DNA from: Emticicia aquatilis | GTDB taxonomy: Bacteria; Bacteroidota; Bacteroidia; Cytophagales; Spirosomataceae | Length of the DNA stretch: 64,000 bases | Assembly: GCF_014644295.1 (NCBI RefSeq) | Contig: NZ_BMKK01000006.1 | Location: 124,001-188,000, forward strand | Reading direction: 5' to 3' | Shown: piece by piece, positions 35,548 through 45,004 of the stretch | Numbering within the stretch: the stretch's first letter is position 1 | How the letters are laid out: the number at the start of each line of letters is the position of its first letter | The notes under the pieces: model-generated | The model's input: the letters and a program-made list of their open reading frames with translations, nothing else | Databases searched by the model: none | What the model was told of the DNA's origin: nothing | Program-made: the position numbers and the translations under genes

Positions 35548-36836
35548 TTCTTGATTAATTTATCGAGCAACCAATTTTGTATAACTTCATTTTCTTCGGG
35601 AAAAGTCCAATGACCTGTTTCTTGGTATAATTTTAATTCTTTTGGCGAAGAAATAGAATTATACGCAGCCCACATCGAAGTCGGTGGACAAGTTTCGTCA
35701 TTGAAGCCCATCGAATAAATACACGGTACTTTAAGGTTTTTGGCAAAATTCACCACATCATAATAAGCAGCGGTCTTGATTTTAGCTTCAGTATTATGGT
35801 GCGGATTGTTTTTATCAAAAATATGTGGCCAACCGCCCGCACGACCTTTCAGATAACCAACCATGTCGGACATTGCTGGGTAAGTCGGAGCTGCCCATTT
35901 TACACGAGAATCAAGAGCAGCCGTAATAATCGACAAAGCCCCGCCTTGACTACCGCCCGCTACGGCCAAATTTGTGCCATCAAATTGTGGTAAACTTACC
36001 AAAAAATCATTGGCACGCACACAACCCATAAATACTTTTTTATAATAATATTGGTCACGATTATCTAAATTATAAGCCCAATAACCACTAAGTGCGGCTG
36101 CTCCCAAATCGGTATAAACGCCCAAATCCATTGTCACGGGAACTCCATGAATGCCAATTTCTAAGGTAATTACTCCTTTTTCGGCAGTTCTGACATCTCC
36201 TGCATACGGACGAACGCCCGCACCTGGTACACGCAACAAGGCTGGATATTTTCCTTCTTTTTTCGGTACACACAAAATGCCATATAAGCGAGTTGTGCCA
36301 CCTTCTTTATAATTTTGAAGGTTTAGGTGATAAACATTCACCGTTTCGGTGCATCGTTCGGGAAGCAAAGTCATTTTTGCATCCATTGGTACTTTGGCAA
36401 GATTTGCCTTCGCTTTATTCCAAAATTCATTAAAATCACTCGGCATTTCCACTGCTGGTTGAATCTTTTCGGGTTCAAAAGCAGCCGTTGCCAGATTTCG
36501 GTATTCTTTTCCATCAACTTTGGCAATGACCGTACAACGCAAAAAGCCCGAAGTTGTCATTGTTCCGCCATCGAGTTTTATCACACCATCTTTCAAAACC
36601 GCACTATCTTTCTTTGTTTCAAACCTTTCTGGCCCGATTTGATAAGTGATTTTTGTGTTTTTCAAAGGATTTCCCCATTTGAGAACCGTTACTGAGAAAG
36701 TTACTTTTTCGCCAATTTTGTATGTCCAATCTTCGTGGTCAGGTGCAACCATTACTTTTATCATTTGTGTGGCAGGTTGGGCAAAAGCCAAACTACTGAC
36801 AAGCAGAAAAGAGAGAATATAAACGAGTTTTTTCAT
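35544..36836 (-). CDS. Exported acetyl xylan esterase (AXE1/CE7) family hydrolase
   Basis: 430 residues from MKKLVYILSFLLVSSLAFAQ, a clear signal peptide; the longer frame starts inside a repeat and is rejected. An N-terminal beta region (about 20-130) precedes the alpha/beta hydrolase domain. The catalytic triad is visible as GGSQGGALS (Ser), GFNDETCPPTS (Asp) and ETGHWTFPEE (His). CE7 enzymes remove acetyl groups from xylo-oligosaccharides and cephalosporin-like esters. It would act in the periplasm or outside. The stop codon overlaps the comEC start. Confidence 0.9.
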   Translation of the reverse strand: MKKLVYILSFLLVSSLAFAQPATQMIKVMVAPDHEDWTYKIGEKVTFSVTVLKWGNPLKNTKITYQIGPERFETKKDSAVLKDGVIKLDGGTMTTSGFLRCTVIAKVDGKEYRNLATAAFEPEKIQPAVEMPSDFNEFWNKAKANLAKVPMDAKMTLLPERCTETVNVYHLNLQNYKEGGTTRLYGILCVPKKEGKYPALLRVPGAGVRPYAGDVRTAEKGVITLEIGIHGVPVTMDLGVYTDLGAAALSGYWAYNLDNRDQYYYKKVFMGCVRANDFLVSLPQFDGTNLAVAGGSQGGALSIITAALDSRVKWAAPTYPAMSDMVGYLKGRAGGWPHIFDKNNPHHNTEAKIKTAAYYDVVNFAKNLKVPCIYSMGFNDETCPPTSMWAAYNSISSPKELKLYQETGHWTFPEENEVIQNWLLDKLIKK

Positions 36837-36876
36837 TGAAAATATGATTTTAGGGTTGAATGTTTTTGTAAAAAGT

Positions 36877-36902
36877 GAGTGGCTTCGACTACGCTCAGCC
36901 AC
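36877..36902. repeat. GTGGCTtcgactacgctcAGCCAC dispersed palindrome
   Basis: GTGGCT (36879-36884) and AGCCAC (36897-36902) enclose a core TTCGACTACGCTCA. Words of this kind are common in spacers of Bacteroidota. It supplies the false N-terminal extension AERSRSHS of the esterase frame. Confidence 0.7.
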
Positions 36903-36913
36903 CCATTTCCACT

Positions 36914-37627
36914 TTATTTTAGCAAATATGGTCTAATAATTTTTGTCCAAGCTTCGTATCCTGCGGGTTTCATGTGCAAGCTATCGCCCACAAAATAATC
37001 ACCATTAATGCTGCCATTTGGACGATACATCGCTGGGCGAATATCAATATAAGTAAAGTTTTTATGCTTTTTGATATAATCTTCAATCATGGCATCGGCT
37101 TTGGCTACTTTCGGCCAATCGGTTTTCCTTGAAATTGAAGGTTTCATCGAAATATAGTAAACTTTCGTTTTTGGCAGTCGATTTTGAATTAAAGTGGCCA
37201 ATTCGGCAAAATTATCAAAAACTTGTTCAGAAGTTCGTTGAGGTTTTCCGATAAAAAGGTCATTTTCGCAATACAAAACAATCGTTTTTGGTTTATACGG
37301 CACGAGCATTCGTTCGGCATAATAAGTCATTTCGGGAAAAGTAGCCGCCCCAAAACCATGATTGATAACTGAAAGAGGAGCAAAATCTTCTTTCAAGGTT
37401 TTCCAAAGTCTGATACTCGAACTTCCGTAGAAAATTGTTTGTCCTTGTAGTTTTTCTAAGCCAATTTCGGCATCTTTTTTCTCATAATTCACAATTTCAC
37501 TTTCAAGTCGGTCGATTTTATAATCAACTCCATCAGGCGGTGCAATGGGTGTGTAAGTTAAGGTGCGTTGGCAAGCGATTGTAAGTAAACACAAGAAAAT
37601 AGGAAGAAGTAAAGTCTTTTTTATCAT
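36914..37627 (-). CDS. SGNH/GDSL-type esterase lipoprotein
   Basis: 237 residues from ATG 37627. Lipoprotein signal LPIFLCLLTIAC gives the lipidated Cys near residue 19. SGNH blocks: FYGSSSIRLW (Ser), YCENDLFIGKP (Asn block), and DSLHMKPAGYEAW (Asp/His). It should hydrolyse ester bonds on a carbohydrate or lipid at the envelope. It precedes the AXE1-type esterase on the same strand with a short spacer holding a palindrome, so the two esterases may act on the same acetylated glycan. Substrate unknown. Confidence 0.88.
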   Translation of the reverse strand: MIKKTLLLPIFLCLLTIACQRTLTYTPIAPPDGVDYKIDRLESEIVNYEKKDAEIGLEKLQGQTIFYGSSSIRLWKTLKEDFAPLSVINHGFGAATFPEMTYYAERMLVPYKPKTIVLYCENDLFIGKPQRTSEQVFDNFAELATLIQNRLPKTKVYYISMKPSISRKTDWPKVAKADAMIEDYIKKHKNFTYIDIRPAMYRPNGSINGDYFVGDSLHMKPAGYEAWTKIIRPYLLK

Positions 37628-37776
37628 GAGTTTTGTTAGGGTTGAATTGATTGGAGAAAAATAGATTATCAAAAATACAGAAAACACTATTGGTTTTCTA
37701 ATTTATTATCGTTCAAATCGCAAGAAATCAAATCTTGTAAAACTAATAATCTTTTTTAATCGTGTCTAAAATGATT

Positions 37777-37784
37777 TAGCTTTG
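37777..37784 (+). promoter_or_regulatory. Probable -7 box of anmK
   Basis: TAGCTTTG, 20 bp before the ATG. No TTG at the expected upstream distance, so support is partial. Confidence 0.4.
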
Positions 37785-37803
37785 TATTCAAAATATAGAC
37801 ATA

Positions 37804-38994
37804 ATGAACCAAAACATCGACAAACTTTATAAGATAGCCCAAAAGGAAGAACGTTTGATAATCGGCTTAATGTCAGGCACTTCGATGGATGGGCTTGACG
37901 TAGCTTTGTGCAAATTTCGTGGTAGTGGTGGAGATACCGAAGTAAGCATTGTTGCCTTTGAAACGGTCGGTTTTGATGAAGATATTAAGGATGAAATCAG
38001 AAAAATTTTTGCCAAATCAACCATTGATTTTCAACAGCTATGCGTGCTGAACCCTTGGATTGGGAATCTTCACGCCGAAATCATTAATGATTGTTTGAAA
38101 AAATGGAATATTTCAGCCGATGATGTGGACCTAATCGCCAGCCACGGGCAAACGGTTTTTCACGCTCCAAAAATTCTTCATGGACTCGAAAAATTCCCGA
38201 ATGCTACATTACAAATTGGTGATGGCGACCATATTGCTGTAAAAACAGGAATTATTACTTTATCAGACTTTCGTCAAAAACATTGTGCAGCGGGAGGTGA
38301 AGGAGCTCCACTGGCAGCTTATGGAGATTTCTTAATTTTCTCAAAACGAGGTGAAAATCGTATTTTGTTAAATATGGGAGGGATTGCCAATTTTACGTAT
38401 TTAGCAGGAAATTTGGATGCAAACGAAGTTTTTGCGACCGATACTGGCACTGGAAATACGTTGATTGATGCGTATGTGAAAAAACATTTTGGCTTACCTT
38501 ATGATGAAAATGCGAAAATTGCCAGTAAGGGAACAGTAAATCAAACTCTACTGTATGAACTAAAAAACAACGAGTTTTTTGAGAAACCTTTTCCAAAAAC
38601 AACTGGACCTGAGCTTTTCAATCTCAAATATTTGACAAATGCCCAAGAGAAAAGCCAAACGCTTGAGCTTTCGCACGAAGATATTTTGGCTACATTATGC
38701 CGTTTTTCAGCCGAAACGATTGCCGAAGCAATTTTACAGTTCAAATCAGATTCTTACAAAATCTACGGAAGTGGTGGTGGCGTTCATAATCCTTTAATTA
38801 TGAGTAATTTACAAAAACTATTGCCCAATTTTGATTTTCAGAAAACCGATGATTTAGGTATTTCGGGCGATGCAAAAGAGGCGGTTTTATTCGCAACCCT
38901 TGCCAATGAAGCAGTTGCAGGTGGACAAACAGATTTTGGTTCACGCAAGGGTGTTCCGAGTGTTAGTATGGGTAAAATTTCATTTCCTAACTGA
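37804..38994 (+). CDS. anmK: Anhydro-N-acetylmuramic acid kinase
   Basis: 396 residues. IGLMSGTSMDGLDVALC near the N-terminus is the family hallmark. DLIASHGQTVFHAP, NMGGIANFTYL, ATDTGTGNTLIDAYV and the C-terminal GGVHNP follow. AnmK opens and phosphorylates 1,6-anhydro-MurNAc to MurNAc-6-phosphate in the cytoplasm, recycling cell-wall fragments. A NamZ-type muramidase in the window (59.5 kb) would release MurNAc outside the cytoplasm; together they suggest wall recycling or scavenging. The gene is single. Confidence 0.96.
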   Translation: MNQNIDKLYKIAQKEERLIIGLMSGTSMDGLDVALCKFRGSGGDTEVSIVAFETVGFDEDIKDEIRKIFAKSTIDFQQLCVLNPWIGNLHAEIINDCLKKWNISADDVDLIASHGQTVFHAPKILHGLEKFPNATLQIGDGDHIAVKTGIITLSDFRQKHCAAGGEGAPLAAYGDFLIFSKRGENRILLNMGGIANFTYLAGNLDANEVFATDTGTGNTLIDAYVKKHFGLPYDENAKIASKGTVNQTLLYELKNNEFFEKPFPKTTGPELFNLKYLTNAQEKSQTLELSHEDILATLCRFSAETIAEAILQFKSDSYKIYGSGGGVHNPLIMSNLQKLLPNFDFQKTDDLGISGDAKEAVLFATLANEAVAGGQTDFGSRKGVPSVSMGKISFPN

Positions 38995-39080
38995 TTTTCA
39001 CCACATTTGTATAATATTTTAAGCGAAACATCAGTCTATTTCGTTATTATTGAAAATAGCCTGAGTAAAACTTTATAAAA

Positions 39081-41000
39081 ATGTACCCAAAAATCAGTAT
39101 TAAAAGACACATTTCCCTATTGGGTTTATTGTGTATCGTTTCTCTAAAGGCCATCTGCCAAATTGCCATTTCGCACCCCGTTGAGCGAATGATATTTCAG
39201 CGAAATAATTCAAATCAAGCATCAATCAATATTGCTGGCACTTATTATTCGGCCATTGATAGGATTGATGCAAGAGTAGTAGCACAGCAAGGCGGCACAA
39301 CAACTGCATGGACTACCATACAAACAAACCCAAGCAACGGCTATTTTTATGGCACGCTCACCGCAACAGGTGGCTGGTACAGCTTAGAAGTAAGGGCTTA
39401 TAAAGACAACGCTCTGATTGATACCAAAACCATTCAAAAAGTAGGTGTGGGTGAAGTTTTTGCCATTGCAGGGCAATCTAATGCACAAGGTGGAGCAGGT
39501 GTAAGTACACCCGCTACCGACGACCGTGTGAATTCGGTGAATTATTCAAATGACTATAGTGATTATAACAAACTACCAATTGGGTTTTCGCAATTAGGAA
39601 GCACACCAACAGCAAATGGAGATTCAACGAAAATAGGTCCATTTCACTATGTTCCTTGGGCGTGGGGTAGGTTAGGAGACTTATTAGCCACAAAATTAGG
39701 TGTACCTGTTTTATTCTACGGTGCAGGGCATGGGGGAACTTCAAGTGACCATTGGAGTAAATCTGCACAAGGTTTACCGTTTAGCGGCCCCGACTGGATT
39801 CAGCAAAATTTAGGAGCTCCATATCGTGCATTAGAAAACAGTGTTGCCTATTATGGTAGTCTGACTGGCCTTCGAGGGGTACTTTGGCATCAAGGAGAAA
39901 GCGACCCCGAAACCTTTCTTGTTCCATATTATGAAAATGTAAGAAATGTTATTTACAAAACTCGTGAAAATACCGAACATAACTCTTTATCATGGGTAGT
40001 TGCAAGGGCGTCAAGAAATCCAGAGTCACATGATGGTGTCGTTATTGGGCAAAATACCCTTATATCTGGCTTTAATAATATTATCCCTCCAGTACCAAAT
40101 GTTTTTGCAGGCCCAAATACAGATAATATTTATGGGCCTACCATCAGAACAGACGGAATTCACTTTGATACATATGCCGGGCAGATTGAGTTTGCCAATG
40201 CTTGGGATGCCAGCCTCAATAATACATTTTTTACCAATTCAACTCCAATGATGGCCTCTCCCTTACTCGCTATTTCATTGGCTTGCAATACAGGCAATCC
40301 GTCTGCACCAATTTTAATGACTGTTGCTTCTGATTATGATAAATATGCTTGGTCAAATAGACAAAACACAAACAATGAATCATTAGGAATTTCCAATAAC
40401 TGCTGTGGGCGTTTTACAAATTTCCCACTATCAAGTTATGAAAATCTTAATTGGCGAACACTGGATAGTGTAGCTACTATTAATGTTTCGGCGGCAAGAA
40501 TAGCTGCAAATGTTAGAAAAACTTCAAAAAAAGTACTTTTTAGTCCAGTTATTGATTTGACGAGCTTTGCATTAGCAACCAATCCTACTTTTACGACTTC
40601 GGCTATACAAGTAAGACCAAACGAAAATCTGACACTTACAGGAGCCAACTGTAATGGAAGTTATGTTTGGTCAACGGGTGCGAACGTAAATCCGCTTACT
40701 TTTGCTCCTGCTGCAACGGCAGCCTATACGGTTCAATGTAAAACCTTACATTGTATAAGTTCTGCTTCTTCGCCGCAATCTGTCATTGTTTCTTCCTGTT
40801 TTCCAAGTAGTTTATCGTTGAATGGCTCAGTGAATGTGGCCGAATCGGCTTATGAAAGTAAGCAGTCGATTCAGAGTAATCAGATTATTCAATTAAGTGG
40901 TAAAATTGATTATAATGCTAAAACCAAAGTAGAACTTTTGCCAGGTTTTGAAGCAAAAGCAGGAGCAGTTTTTAAAGCTTTTATTTTGGGGTGTGATTGA
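39081..41000 (+). CDS. Large exported SGNH/sialate-O-acetylesterase-like protein
   Basis: 639 residues. A signal segment (about 1-30) precedes a beta region (40-130). The SASA-type esterase domain has AIAGQSNAQGG with the Ser nucleophile, LWHQGESD, and DGIHFDTYAGQIEF with the Asp/His pair. The C-terminal third has an Ig-like block (YVWSTGANVNPLTFAPAA) and a 3-coathanger-like stack, ending VELLPGFEAKAGAVFKAFIL then GC. Such C-terminal stacks are common on surface proteins of Cytophagales. It probably removes acetyl groups from complex glycans. The convergent ppc gene is separated by a terminator. Confidence 0.85.
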   Translation: MYPKISIKRHISLLGLLCIVSLKAICQIAISHPVERMIFQRNNSNQASINIAGTYYSAIDRIDARVVAQQGGTTTAWTTIQTNPSNGYFYGTLTATGGWYSLEVRAYKDNALIDTKTIQKVGVGEVFAIAGQSNAQGGAGVSTPATDDRVNSVNYSNDYSDYNKLPIGFSQLGSTPTANGDSTKIGPFHYVPWAWGRLGDLLATKLGVPVLFYGAGHGGTSSDHWSKSAQGLPFSGPDWIQQNLGAPYRALENSVAYYGSLTGLRGVLWHQGESDPETFLVPYYENVRNVIYKTRENTEHNSLSWVVARASRNPESHDGVVIGQNTLISGFNNIIPPVPNVFAGPNTDNIYGPTIRTDGIHFDTYAGQIEFANAWDASLNNTFFTNSTPMMASPLLAISLACNTGNPSAPILMTVASDYDKYAWSNRQNTNNESLGISNNCCGRFTNFPLSSYENLNWRTLDSVATINVSAARIAANVRKTSKKVLFSPVIDLTSFALATNPTFTTSAIQVRPNENLTLTGANCNGSYVWSTGANVNPLTFAPAATAAYTVQCKTLHCISSASSPQSVIVSSCFPSSLSLNGSVNVAESAYESKQSIQSNQIIQLSGKIDYNAKTKVELLPGFEAKAGAVFKAFILGCD

Positions 41001-41040
41001 AATAGTCCACGGTCGATAGACGATGATTTCACAGAATAAG

Positions 41041-41086
41041 GCAACAAAAAAGGAGTTTTTCGCATGAAAAACTCCTTTTTTGTTGC
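41041..41086. terminator. Perfect 21-bp bidirectional terminator
   Basis: Arms 41041-41061 and 41066-41086 are perfect inverted copies over a 4-nt loop. The A and T runs within the arms serve both convergent genes. Confidence 0.93.
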
Positions 41087-41102
41087 TAAATATATCAGAA
41101 AC

Positions 41103-43658
41103 TTACGCCGAATTTCGACTGGCGTTGATATTTCCAAACAACGAACGAGTTACCATTTTTTCGTAAACTAATCGAGTTGTTTCGTCGGTTGTTTCTTCGA
41201 TTTTCTGTAACGCATATTGCTGAATTGTGAGTAGTGGTAATACAATATGCTCACGATAGTCTATCGAAAGTTTGCCAAGTGGCTCGCTTTCCATCAAAAC
41301 TTTTTGACCCGAAACCAAAAGCATATTTTTTACCGTCAGTAAATACTCATCGTAGAGAATCTTCCAAAAATCGCCATATTCTGTGTCATTTTTCATGTAG
41401 TTGGTCAGTGGGAAATAAGTTTTGGTCAAAGCCATCATGCTATTTTCCATTAAGGTCTTGAAATATAACGAACTTTGGTAAAGCGACTTCAAATCTTCCA
41501 AACGACCTTCTTCGATAACTTTTTGTAAAGCCGAACCAAAACCAAAATACCCCGGTACATTTTGCTTTAACTGGCTCCACGAACCCACGAATGGAATCGC
41601 ACGGAGGTCAGAAAGTGTCAATTTTTTACCTGAACTGCGTTTACTTGGACGGCTTCCGATATTAGTCAATCCATAGTATTTGAGCGGACTCTTGTTTTCG
41701 AGATACGACACAAACAATGGGTGTTCTTTCAATTCAAAATATTTTCTTACACCTTCTTCGCCCAACTCATCAATCAGATTGCGTTCTTTTTTGTCAATAA
41801 TCGACCTATCATCTTGGAAAACATCATTGATGATTCCTGCCGAAATCAGTTGCTCAAAGTTATACATCGCTTGAGCTCTTGAGCCATACATCGATGTAAT
41901 GGTTTGCCCTTGAATCGTAATCTGAATTTCGTTATTGGCAATCGTTGGTCCTTGCGAAGCATAAAACTGATGCGTTTTTCCACCTCCACGAGCGGGAGGG
42001 CCTCCACGACCATCAAAAAACTTCACTTCAATTTGGTTTTTCTTCGATACTCTCGAAAGTTTCTCTTTTGCCTGATAAATCTCCCAGTTGGCTTTTACAT
42101 ATCCACCATCTTTGGTTCCATCAGAAAAACCAAGCATGATTGTCTGATGATTTTTGCGATTTATCAAATGGTTTTTATAGTATGGCAACTGATACAAAGC
42201 CGACATTGTAGATTGGGCATTATCAAGACCTTCGATTGTCTCGAACAATGGCATTACATCAACCTTCACATCAGCGTCTTTATAACCGCAGAATCTGAAT
42301 AAGGCCAACACCTCTAACACCGAAAACATCGATGTAGAGTTACTGATAATATATCTATGGCAAGCTCTTTCGCCATTTAAGGCCTGAATTTCTTGAATGG
42401 CTTTTACTGTTCTGAAAGTATCTTTCGTGAGAGCGTCTTCAAAATCATCTTCGTTGATTAAGAGTTCTTTTTCGGTCAAGAAATGAAGTTTTTCGGCGTG
42501 TGTCCATTCTGAATATGGTTTTGGCGAAATCTCATATTTCTGGTTGATTTCCTCCATCACCTTTTCATGAATACTGCTATCTTGGCGAATATCCAAGCTG
42601 GCGAAATGTAAGCCAAAAAGTTTTACTTGTTGGATAAATCTATCGAAAAGGTCTAAGAAAATCGAATTATGCTTCGTGATAAGTAGTTCACGCACTTCAT
42701 ACAATGACGCCAATAATTCTTCAAGTGTTAAGTCGTTTTTCAGGCCATTCATGTTGGTATAGATGCGATTACTGATTTGGGTCAATAATGGCATGATACC
42801 TTTGAGTGTCAGACGACGACAAACAATTTTGAAATCATTATAATAGCATTTCAAGATGCTTGTGCGTAATTCTTGCGAAACTTTCTTCGAGATTTCGGCA
42901 GTTACGAATGGATTTCCGTCACGGTCGCCACCTGGCCAGAAACCAAGTTCGAGAACTGGACTAAAATCTGATTCTTCGTTTTGAAGATAATTGTTGATTT
43001 TCTGATGAATCTCGCCAATTACTTGGTAGTAAACGTGACGAAGATAGAATATAATACTTTGTGCCTCTTCGAGTGGTGTAGGTTTTTGGTCATTGATAAA
43101 TGGCGTTTTACCAAGCTGCTGCAAAAGAGCATCAATGCCGTTGATATCATTTTTCGGGATTAATTCCTCCAAATCTTGAATAATACGCAAAACGCTATTC
43201 GGGTAAAATTGCGTTGGGTGTGCCGTGAAAACAACTCGAACCTTAAAGTTCTTGAGTTTTTCTTTCACTTCTTCAAGTTTGTTTTGCTGAACCGCCAAAT
43301 CAAGCGTGCTTTGCAATGTACCTTTTCCGTTGAGCGGAGTAAGTTTCTCAAAAGCCGAATCTTCAATACTATCAAACAAAACTACCTGACGCTCAATGTA
43401 GGTGATGAACCGAAACAACAGGTCGATTTTTTCTTTTTCGTCTTTGATGGAGGTGTATTGACTAAAGAAAAGATTGATGATTTCTTTGGGTTCTTTACCT
43501 TGTTCAAAACCTGCTTCTGATAAATCATGTAAAAAAGGCATCAACTGGCCAATCTTAGCCATTTTATCGTAAGGCAGCCTCGAAAAAAGCGTATTGAATA
43601 CAAGATATTTGTTATGAACCTCTTGTGTAAAAACCGATTCGATTGAGTTTTTTGACAT
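41103..43658 (-). CDS. ppc: Phosphoenolpyruvate carboxylase
   Basis: 851 residues from MSKNSIES (ATG 43658), which replaces a longer frame. It makes oxaloacetate from PEP and bicarbonate in the cytoplasm. The catalytic histidine is His147 in FTAHPTQF. GFWPGGDRDGNPFVT, GFSDGTKDGGYVKANW and the glycine loop as FDGRGGPPARGGGKTHQF are present; the loop differs slightly from the classical GRGGxxGRGG form. The C-terminal RSLFGNINASRNSA end replaces the typical MQNTG. Length and motifs fit the shorter Bacteroidota type. Single gene. Confidence 0.95.
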   Translation of the reverse strand: MSKNSIESVFTQEVHNKYLVFNTLFSRLPYDKMAKIGQLMPFLHDLSEAGFEQGKEPKEIINLFFSQYTSIKDEKEKIDLLFRFITYIERQVVLFDSIEDSAFEKLTPLNGKGTLQSTLDLAVQQNKLEEVKEKLKNFKVRVVFTAHPTQFYPNSVLRIIQDLEELIPKNDINGIDALLQQLGKTPFINDQKPTPLEEAQSIIFYLRHVYYQVIGEIHQKINNYLQNEESDFSPVLELGFWPGGDRDGNPFVTAEISKKVSQELRTSILKCYYNDFKIVCRRLTLKGIMPLLTQISNRIYTNMNGLKNDLTLEELLASLYEVRELLITKHNSIFLDLFDRFIQQVKLFGLHFASLDIRQDSSIHEKVMEEINQKYEISPKPYSEWTHAEKLHFLTEKELLINEDDFEDALTKDTFRTVKAIQEIQALNGERACHRYIISNSTSMFSVLEVLALFRFCGYKDADVKVDVMPLFETIEGLDNAQSTMSALYQLPYYKNHLINRKNHQTIMLGFSDGTKDGGYVKANWEIYQAKEKLSRVSKKNQIEVKFFDGRGGPPARGGGKTHQFYASQGPTIANNEIQITIQGQTITSMYGSRAQAMYNFEQLISAGIINDVFQDDRSIIDKKERNLIDELGEEGVRKYFELKEHPLFVSYLENKSPLKYYGLTNIGSRPSKRSSGKKLTLSDLRAIPFVGSWSQLKQNVPGYFGFGSALQKVIEEGRLEDLKSLYQSSLYFKTLMENSMMALTKTYFPLTNYMKNDTEYGDFWKILYDEYLLTVKNMLLVSGQKVLMESEPLGKLSIDYREHIVLPLLTIQQYALQKIEETTDETTRLVYEKMVTRSLFGNINASRNSA

Positions 43659-43839
43659 TCTTGTGCAAGTATTATGGTTTTGAATAAGCAAAATACGCAA
43701 AAACATACTGCACTTTGATGATTTAACCGAATAAAGTTTGGATTTTCTTGGAAAAATTAAAATTTTTCAAAACAAATAACAAAATCAGCAGAGTAATTTT
43801 AGAGTATTTGTACTCAGATAGTTTTACTGCAAGAAAAAA

Positions 43840-44826
43840 TCAAAAAGCTTGACTATTCAGTACATATCCGAGTGGAAGATTTTTCAGACTGCCTACCGAA
43901 ATATCGTTCAAGAATTTTTTTCGATAATTGGCGGGCGTAGTTTGTGTATATTTTTTGAAGGTCTTAATGAAATGATTATGATTATTGAAACCGCACGAAA
44001 AACAAATATCAGCAATATTTGTCTCGATGGTTTGAAGCAATTTTTTTGCCAGTTCGATACGTTTTTGGTTGATATACTCTACTGGCGAAATACCAAACTG
44101 TTGTTTGAAACACCTATAAAAATTAGGCTCGCTCATACAAGCTTTCTCGCTCAACTCCTTGACTGATAGTGTTCGATATAAATTATCATGGATATACTTT
44201 ACCGCATACGAAAGTCGATTTGTATTGATATTTTGCTGGAAATTTTCGAGCAGAATTGTTCGGGCTTTCGTTTGCATAAGCCTGATTATCAACTCTTTCA
44301 GTACTAAATCAGCAAATACGTCTTTGGCTTTATTGTTTTCGGTAAAAATATAAATTAAGTGCGAAACCAAATGATTGATACCATTATCGTTGGTCAGATA
44401 AAAGTTCGATTCTGTAAAATTCCAACCATTTTTATCATCGACAAGCGGGAAATGTTCGTTCAGTTCATCAGTTATTTTCTTTATTTGTGGCTGCGAAATG
44501 GCCAAAGCCAAGCATTGTGTGGGGTTGTCTTCTTTGGCTTCGGGAAAATCTATTTGCATGATTTCATGGCTCGGCACAATTACGGATTCTCCAGGCAAAA
44601 AATCAAACGATGGCAAATCTGTGAGGTGCATCACTTTTTTGCCTCTAATCATACTGGCCAAAACAGGATTTGTGAATTGTAAAGCAACTTTTTCGGCTGT
44701 TTTATGGGTTTCATAGATATTCAATTCAGCATTATTCAACGTATAAGCTGTTCGATTCTCAACCAAATCGACTAATTTGCGGTTTTGTTGATGGTAGCTG
44801 ATATTAAAATAAGGTTCCATTGCCAA
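43840..44826 (-). CDS. AraC-family transcriptional regulator
   Basis: 328 residues. An AraC_N-like region (about 40-210) is followed by the double helix-turn-helix of the AraC/XylS type at the C-terminus. HTH 1 is LSVKELSEKACMSEPNFYRCF. HTH 2 is NIADICFSCGFNNHNHFIKTFKKYTQTTPANYR. A 178-bp divergent spacer separates it from the cysteine desulfurase gene that heads the molybdenum hydroxylase locus, so it may regulate that locus; this is inferred from position only. The effector is unknown. ATG at 44826 or 44820 are both possible. Confidence 0.9.
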   Translation of the reverse strand: MAMEPYFNISYHQQNRKLVDLVENRTAYTLNNAELNIYETHKTAEKVALQFTNPVLASMIRGKKVMHLTDLPSFDFLPGESVIVPSHEIMQIDFPEAKEDNPTQCLALAISQPQIKKITDELNEHFPLVDDKNGWNFTESNFYLTNDNGINHLVSHLIYIFTENNKAKDVFADLVLKELIIRLMQTKARTILLENFQQNINTNRLSYAVKYIHDNLYRTLSVKELSEKACMSEPNFYRCFKQQFGISPVEYINQKRIELAKKLLQTIETNIADICFSCGFNNHNHFIKTFKKYTQTTPANYRKKFLNDISVGSLKNLPLGYVLNSQAF

Positions 44827-45004
44827 AGGTTGATAGAATAGTTCTCTTAATTTATACGATTGTTCAAACTGAAAACTAAGATATATGTTTATTTCGTATA
44901 AATATTAGAATAATTATTAGTACAATTTTAATAATAATTTTACAAAATCACGATTAATTGTTGATTAATTATTCGTTAGAAGAAAAATTAAGTAAGCCAA
45001 GTAG

